Source: Anaerolineales bacterium UBA3071
GTDB lineage: Bacteria; Chloroflexota; Anaerolineae; UBA3071
Direction: 5' to 3'
Length of the DNA: 8,394 nucleotides
Assembly: GCA_002366755.1 (NCBI GenBank)
Contig: DFBV01000073.1
Span: 259-8,652 of the forward strand
The notes under the pieces were generated by a model. The model was not told where the DNA came from, searched no databases, and worked only from the letters and a program-made list of their open reading frames with translations. This document shows positions 5,824-8,394 of this stretch, piece after piece. The position numbers and the translations under genes were made by a program. Numbering within the stretch: the first letter of the stretch is position 1; every line of letters begins with the position of its first letter.

Positions 5824-7713
5824 TCAAATCCCCAGCGCCGCTCGCTTCTCCTCAATGTGGTCAATCATCAGTTGCGCGGCTTTGAAGGGATCAAGTTCGA
5901 CGGCGAAGACAGCGCCGATGACATCGTTCGCGCCCTGGGTGAGCAACTCGGTCACGACCGGGCTGCCCAGTATCGGAGGCACGGTGCCTAGTACGGTGAA
6001 GACGCCTGAGGAGATGAAGTAGGTGCCGATGCTGACTGCCTTCTCGCTCATCCACTCCGGGGCCGCGCCGGCCACCGGCAGGTCGCTGATGTCCACGCCC
6101 AGCGCGTTGGCGACGGCTGCGAGAGCCACCAGGATGCGGCTATTGTCCACACAGGAGCCCATGTGGAGTACCGGTGGGATACCCAGCGCCTGGCAGACCC
6201 CCTTGAGTCCCTCACCGGCCATCTCGGCCGCCTCGGGCAGGAGCAGCCCGGCCTTGGCACAGGCGATGGCGTTGCAGCCGCCGTTCACCACCAGCACGTC
6301 GTTCTTGATCAACTCCTTGACCAGGTTGATGTGGCCATAGTCGTGCTGGACCTTGGGGTTGTTACAGCCGACCACGCCGGCAAGGCCCTTGATCGCGCCG
6401 CTCTTGATGGCGTCCAGCAGCGGATCAAGCGTGCCGCCCAGCGCGGCTACGATAGCCTCCACGCTAAAGCCGACCATACACTCAGTTTTCTCGTCGGGGA
6501 TGTGCACCTGACCGGGCTTGCGGAAACGATAGTTCTCCACGGCTGTGCGCACGATCTCCTTGGCGATCTCAGAGGCATGCTCCTCGTGGAACTCGATGTG
6601 GGTCGCGCCGGGGAACTTGGCCTTGGGCGAGGTGGAGATGAACTTTGTGTGGAAGCAGCCGCTCAACGCGCCCAGCGCGGGCATGATGCACTGCACGTCC
6701 ACGATGATCGCCTCGACCGCGCCGGTGATGACGGCCAATTCCTGCTGCAAAAAGTTGCCAGCGATGGGGATGCCGTGGCGCATAAGTACCTCGTTGCCGG
6801 TGCAGCACATGCCGACCACGTTGATGCCCTCGGCTCCATACTTCTTGGCCAGAGCGACCATCTCAGGGTCCATCGCGGCAGCGACGATCATCTCTGAAAG
6901 GGTCGGCTCGTGGCCGTGCATGACGATGTTGACCTGATCCTCCTCGAGCACGCCCAGGTTGGACTGCGAGCGGACAGGGGTGGGCGTGCCGAACAGGACG
7001 TCGCAAAGTTCGGTGGCGACCATTGAGCCGCCCCAGCCATCGGAGATGGACGCCCTGATCCCCTGCAGGATCAGGTGGACGGGGTCGTTGTCCACGCCGA
7101 TGTGGGTGCGGTGCATGATCTCCACAATCTCGCGGTCAATGCCGCGCGGGTCAACACCCAGTTTCTGCCACAGGGCGACGCGCTTCTCCGGCGCGCGGCG
7201 AGTGAACTGGATGGGGCCTTCTTGCTTGCCAAACTCGGCGTAGACGGCGTGGGCCAGATCCAGCGCGATCTCCTCCTTGCTCCGGCCTTCCGTCTCGATA
7301 CAGTACTCGGCCGCCAGCGCCTTTAGTTTGGCCTCGTCCTTGATCTCATAGCCGCCGCCCTTGCCCTCGGCGGTCAAGAGCAGCGTGTGGGCGATGTCCC
7401 GCCCGTGGTCGGAGTGGGCGGCTGCGCCGGCGGCGATCATGCGAATCAGGTTGCGGGCGACGATGATGTCGGCTGTGGCCCCGCAGACGCCCAGTTTTGG
7501 CCCTTCTTCCTCGAAGGGGCTGATGCGGCAGGGGCCCATGTTGCAGTTGCGACAGCAGACGCCCAGTTCGCCGAAGCCACACTGAGGCAACATCGCTTCC
7601 AGGCGATCCCAGGCGGTCTCGAGGCCCAGTTCCTCGGCCCGGGCCAGCATCTCGCGGGTAGCAGGGTCAATGCTCCTGCTCAGAATCTTTTCACTGTACA
7701 GTTTTTCAGTCAT
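5824..7713 (-). CDS. cooS: Anaerobic Ni-containing carbon monoxide dehydrogenase, catalytic subunit
   Basis: Catalyses reversible CO + H2O = CO2 + 2 H+ + 2 e- at a cytoplasmic NiFe4S4 C-cluster. The 629 residues match the usual length. D/B-cluster ligands are visible near the N-terminus: C45 and C53 (bridging D-cluster) and C54, C57, C62, C77 (B-cluster). C-cluster ligands appear complete by comparison with the Rhodospirillum and Carboxydothermus enzymes: H268 (in M-H-G-H-E-P), C304, C342, C450, C480 and C521, with catalytic K558 in S-E-K-A-V-S-I-G-T. The histidines H100, H103 and H109 fit the proton-transfer path. ATG 7713 has GGAGG at 7723-7727, nine bases upstream. It lies 66 bases after cooF and before a diaphorase, so CO electrons probably go through CooF to NAD(P)+. 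No acetyl-CoA synthase genes are adjacent, so a Wood-Ljungdahl role is not shown here. No cooC (Ni insertion) is in the window. Confidence 0.97.
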   Translation of the reverse strand: MTEKLYSEKILSRSIDPATREMLARAEELGLETAWDRLEAMLPQCGFGELGVCCRNCNMGPCRISPFEEEGPKLGVCGATADIIVARNLIRMIAAGAAAHSDHGRDIAHTLLLTAEGKGGGYEIKDEAKLKALAAEYCIETEGRSKEEIALDLAHAVYAEFGKQEGPIQFTRRAPEKRVALWQKLGVDPRGIDREIVEIMHRTHIGVDNDPVHLILQGIRASISDGWGGSMVATELCDVLFGTPTPVRSQSNLGVLEEDQVNIVMHGHEPTLSEMIVAAAMDPEMVALAKKYGAEGINVVGMCCTGNEVLMRHGIPIAGNFLQQELAVITGAVEAIIVDVQCIMPALGALSGCFHTKFISTSPKAKFPGATHIEFHEEHASEIAKEIVRTAVENYRFRKPGQVHIPDEKTECMVGFSVEAIVAALGGTLDPLLDAIKSGAIKGLAGVVGCNNPKVQHDYGHINLVKELIKNDVLVVNGGCNAIACAKAGLLLPEAAEMAGEGLKGVCQALGIPPVLHMGSCVDNSRILVALAAVANALGVDISDLPVAGAAPEWMSEKAVSIGTYFISSGVFTVLGTVPPILGSPVVTELLTQGANDVIGAVFAVELDPFKAAQLMIDHIEEKRAALGI

Positions 7714-7731
7714 GGGAAATCACCTCCTCAA

Positions 7732-7783
7732 GGGCGACCGCAAGGGTACGCCCCTACAGGCGACCACGAGGGGTCGCCCCTAC
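7732..7783. repeat. Two tandem 26-bp hairpin repeats between cooF and cooS
   Basis: Copies at 7732-7757 and 7758-7783 agree at 21 of 26 positions and both end in CGCCCCTAC. On the - strand each starts GTAGGGGCG and folds into a GC-rich hairpin: GGCGACC with GGTCGCC in the first transcribed copy, and a similar stem with one bulged base in the second. The - strand TAG in the first transcribed copy (7780-7782) is the cooF stop codon. The type resembles REP-like dispersed intergenic repeats. It may stabilise or attenuate the cooF-cooS transcript. Confidence 0.75.
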
Positions 7784-8328
7784 GGGTTGCTTGCCAGTTG
7801 CTGCTGGCTTTCTAATGCTTCCAGGAATTGCCGGGCCGTGGTTTGGCTGGCTTGCTGGATGACCTCGCGGGGATAACTCAGGCTGAGCGCCTTGGTGGGA
7901 CAGGCCTCCACGCAGGCCGGACCGCCGAGCCGGTCTATGCACAGGTCGCATTTGAAGGCGGCCCTCTTGTCTCGACCGGCTACGGTGGTGGTGGCCACGC
8001 GGATGGCGCCAAAGGGGCAGACCATCATGCACAGCCGGCAGGCGATGCACAGCCGCTGATCCACCGCCGTATAGGTCTCGGTGCGATAGGTGGCCCCGGT
8101 GGGACAGACTTTGACGCACGGGGCGTCCTCGCACTGGCGGCACTGGGTGGATATTTTGACGCTATCCACCTGCAGCACATAGTTGCGGGGCTGCAACCGC
8201 TCGCCGGCCAGGACCGCGCCGATGACGCTGCCCGCCTCGGTGTGCGCTACGGCGCAGGCCAGTTCGCAGGTGTGACAGCCCAGGCAACGATCAGGATTGA
8301 CCAGGATGAACGGACCTTCTACAGGCAT
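7780..8328 (-). CDS. cooF: CooF-type ferredoxin-like electron carrier (four [4Fe-4S] motifs)
   Basis: A 182-residue iron-sulfur protein of the CooF/HycB/DMSO-reductase-B family, which takes electrons from CooS and hands them to a partner oxidoreductase. Sixteen cysteines form four cluster motifs: C15-x2-C18-x2-C21-x3-C25 (in C-L-G-C-H-T-C-E-L-A-C); C63-x2-C66-x4-C71-x3-C75; C94-x2-C97-x2-C100-x3-C104; and C127-x2-C130-x8-C139-x3-C143. No signal peptide or membrane helix, so cytoplasmic. ATG 8328 is preferred because a strong AAGGAGGTGA (8334-8343) precedes it; the GTG at 8337 lies inside that site. The last ~35 residues (after P-T-K-A-L) form an uncharacterised helical tail with poly-Gln, and the stop codon lies in a repeat. 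First gene of the visible operon. The neighbouring partner here is a NuoEF-type diaphorase rather than a hydrogenase. Confidence 0.92.
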   Translation of the reverse strand: MPVEGPFILVNPDRCLGCHTCELACAVAHTEAGSVIGAVLAGERLQPRNYVLQVDSVKISTQCRQCEDAPCVKVCPTGATYRTETYTAVDQRLCIACRLCMMVCPFGAIRVATTTVAGRDKRAAFKCDLCIDRLGGPACVEACPTKALSLSYPREVIQQASQTTARQFLEALESQQQLASNP

Positions 8329-8333
8329 ACTTT

Positions 8334-8343
8334 TCACCTCCTT
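8334..8343 (-). promoter_or_regulatory. cooF: Strong ribosome binding site of cooF
   Basis: AAGGAGGTGA on the - strand, near-perfect anti-Shine-Dalgarno complement, ending five bases before ATG 8328. It fixes the start and excludes the GTG at 8337. No convincing -10/-35 or CooA-like palindrome is visible between here and the right edge. Confidence 0.8.
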
Positions 8344-8394
8344 TTTGTGTAGGGATCGCCAGAACCTCGAAAAGGTGGGAGACGGCCTGATGGT

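Noticed and set aside
6163..6897. Long + strand open frame opposite cooS
   Set aside because: Antisense shadow of the cooS frame with no recognisable motif.
8341..8394. Possible 3' end of a further operon gene upstream of cooF on the - strand
   Set aside because: Two - strand frames stay open to the edge; one reads H-Q-A-V-S-H-L-F-E-V-L-A-I with coding-like third positions, and another ends at the TGA within the cooF ribosome site. About 50 bases are too few to choose or name anything.

Overview
The window is high-GC bacterial DNA, probably from an uncultured anaerobic member of the Chloroflexota (Anaerolineae-like). This placement is inference. It rests on the secreted lamin-tail/OB-fold protein with a PTATPTAT-type linker, the ABC-2 permease pair, the dispersed hairpin repeats and the anaerobic CO metabolism. 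No rRNA or other phylogenetic marker is present.

Left part (1-2509, + strand): the 3' end of a secreted lamin-tail-domain (LTD) protein with OB-fold domains runs off the left edge. It is followed by an intact-looking ABC-2 permease whose best-placed start codon reads ATA. Then comes a decayed second permease locus: a short N-terminal stub, and a C-terminal half interrupted by a one-base shift in a G8 tract. No ATP-binding subunit is visible, so this looks like an eroding export cassette. A strong stem-loop (2556-2587) ends the + strand genes and a smaller hairpin faces the other way.

Right part (8328-2604, - strand) is a compact five-gene unit in transcription order. It encodes a CooF-type ferredoxin with four [4Fe-4S] motifs; CooS, a Ni-CO dehydrogenase with all expected cluster ligands; a NuoE/HydC-type [2Fe-2S] thioredoxin-like subunit; a NuoF/HydB-type flavoprotein of about 629 residues with extra N- and C-terminal FeS domains; and a short NuoG/HoxU/HydA-N-like ferredoxin subunit. 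The last three form a diaphorase resembling the electron-bifurcating HydABC group but without a hydrogenase catalytic domain. The simplest reading is a CO:NAD(P)+ oxidoreductase, possibly one that bifurcates or confurcates electrons with ferredoxin. Electrons would pass CO -> CooS -> CooF -> diaphorase -> NAD(P)+, or in reverse for CO2 reduction.

Three repeat elements sit inside this operon: tandem 26-bp hairpins between cooF and cooS that also supply the cooF stop codon, a TTGGTA-iteron inverted repeat between cooS and the NuoE-like gene, and a 15-bp perfect inverted repeat inside the NuoF-like coding sequence. No Ni-insertion ATPase (CooC), CooA regulator, hydrogenase or acetyl-CoA synthase genes are in the window. 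The operon may continue upstream past the right edge.
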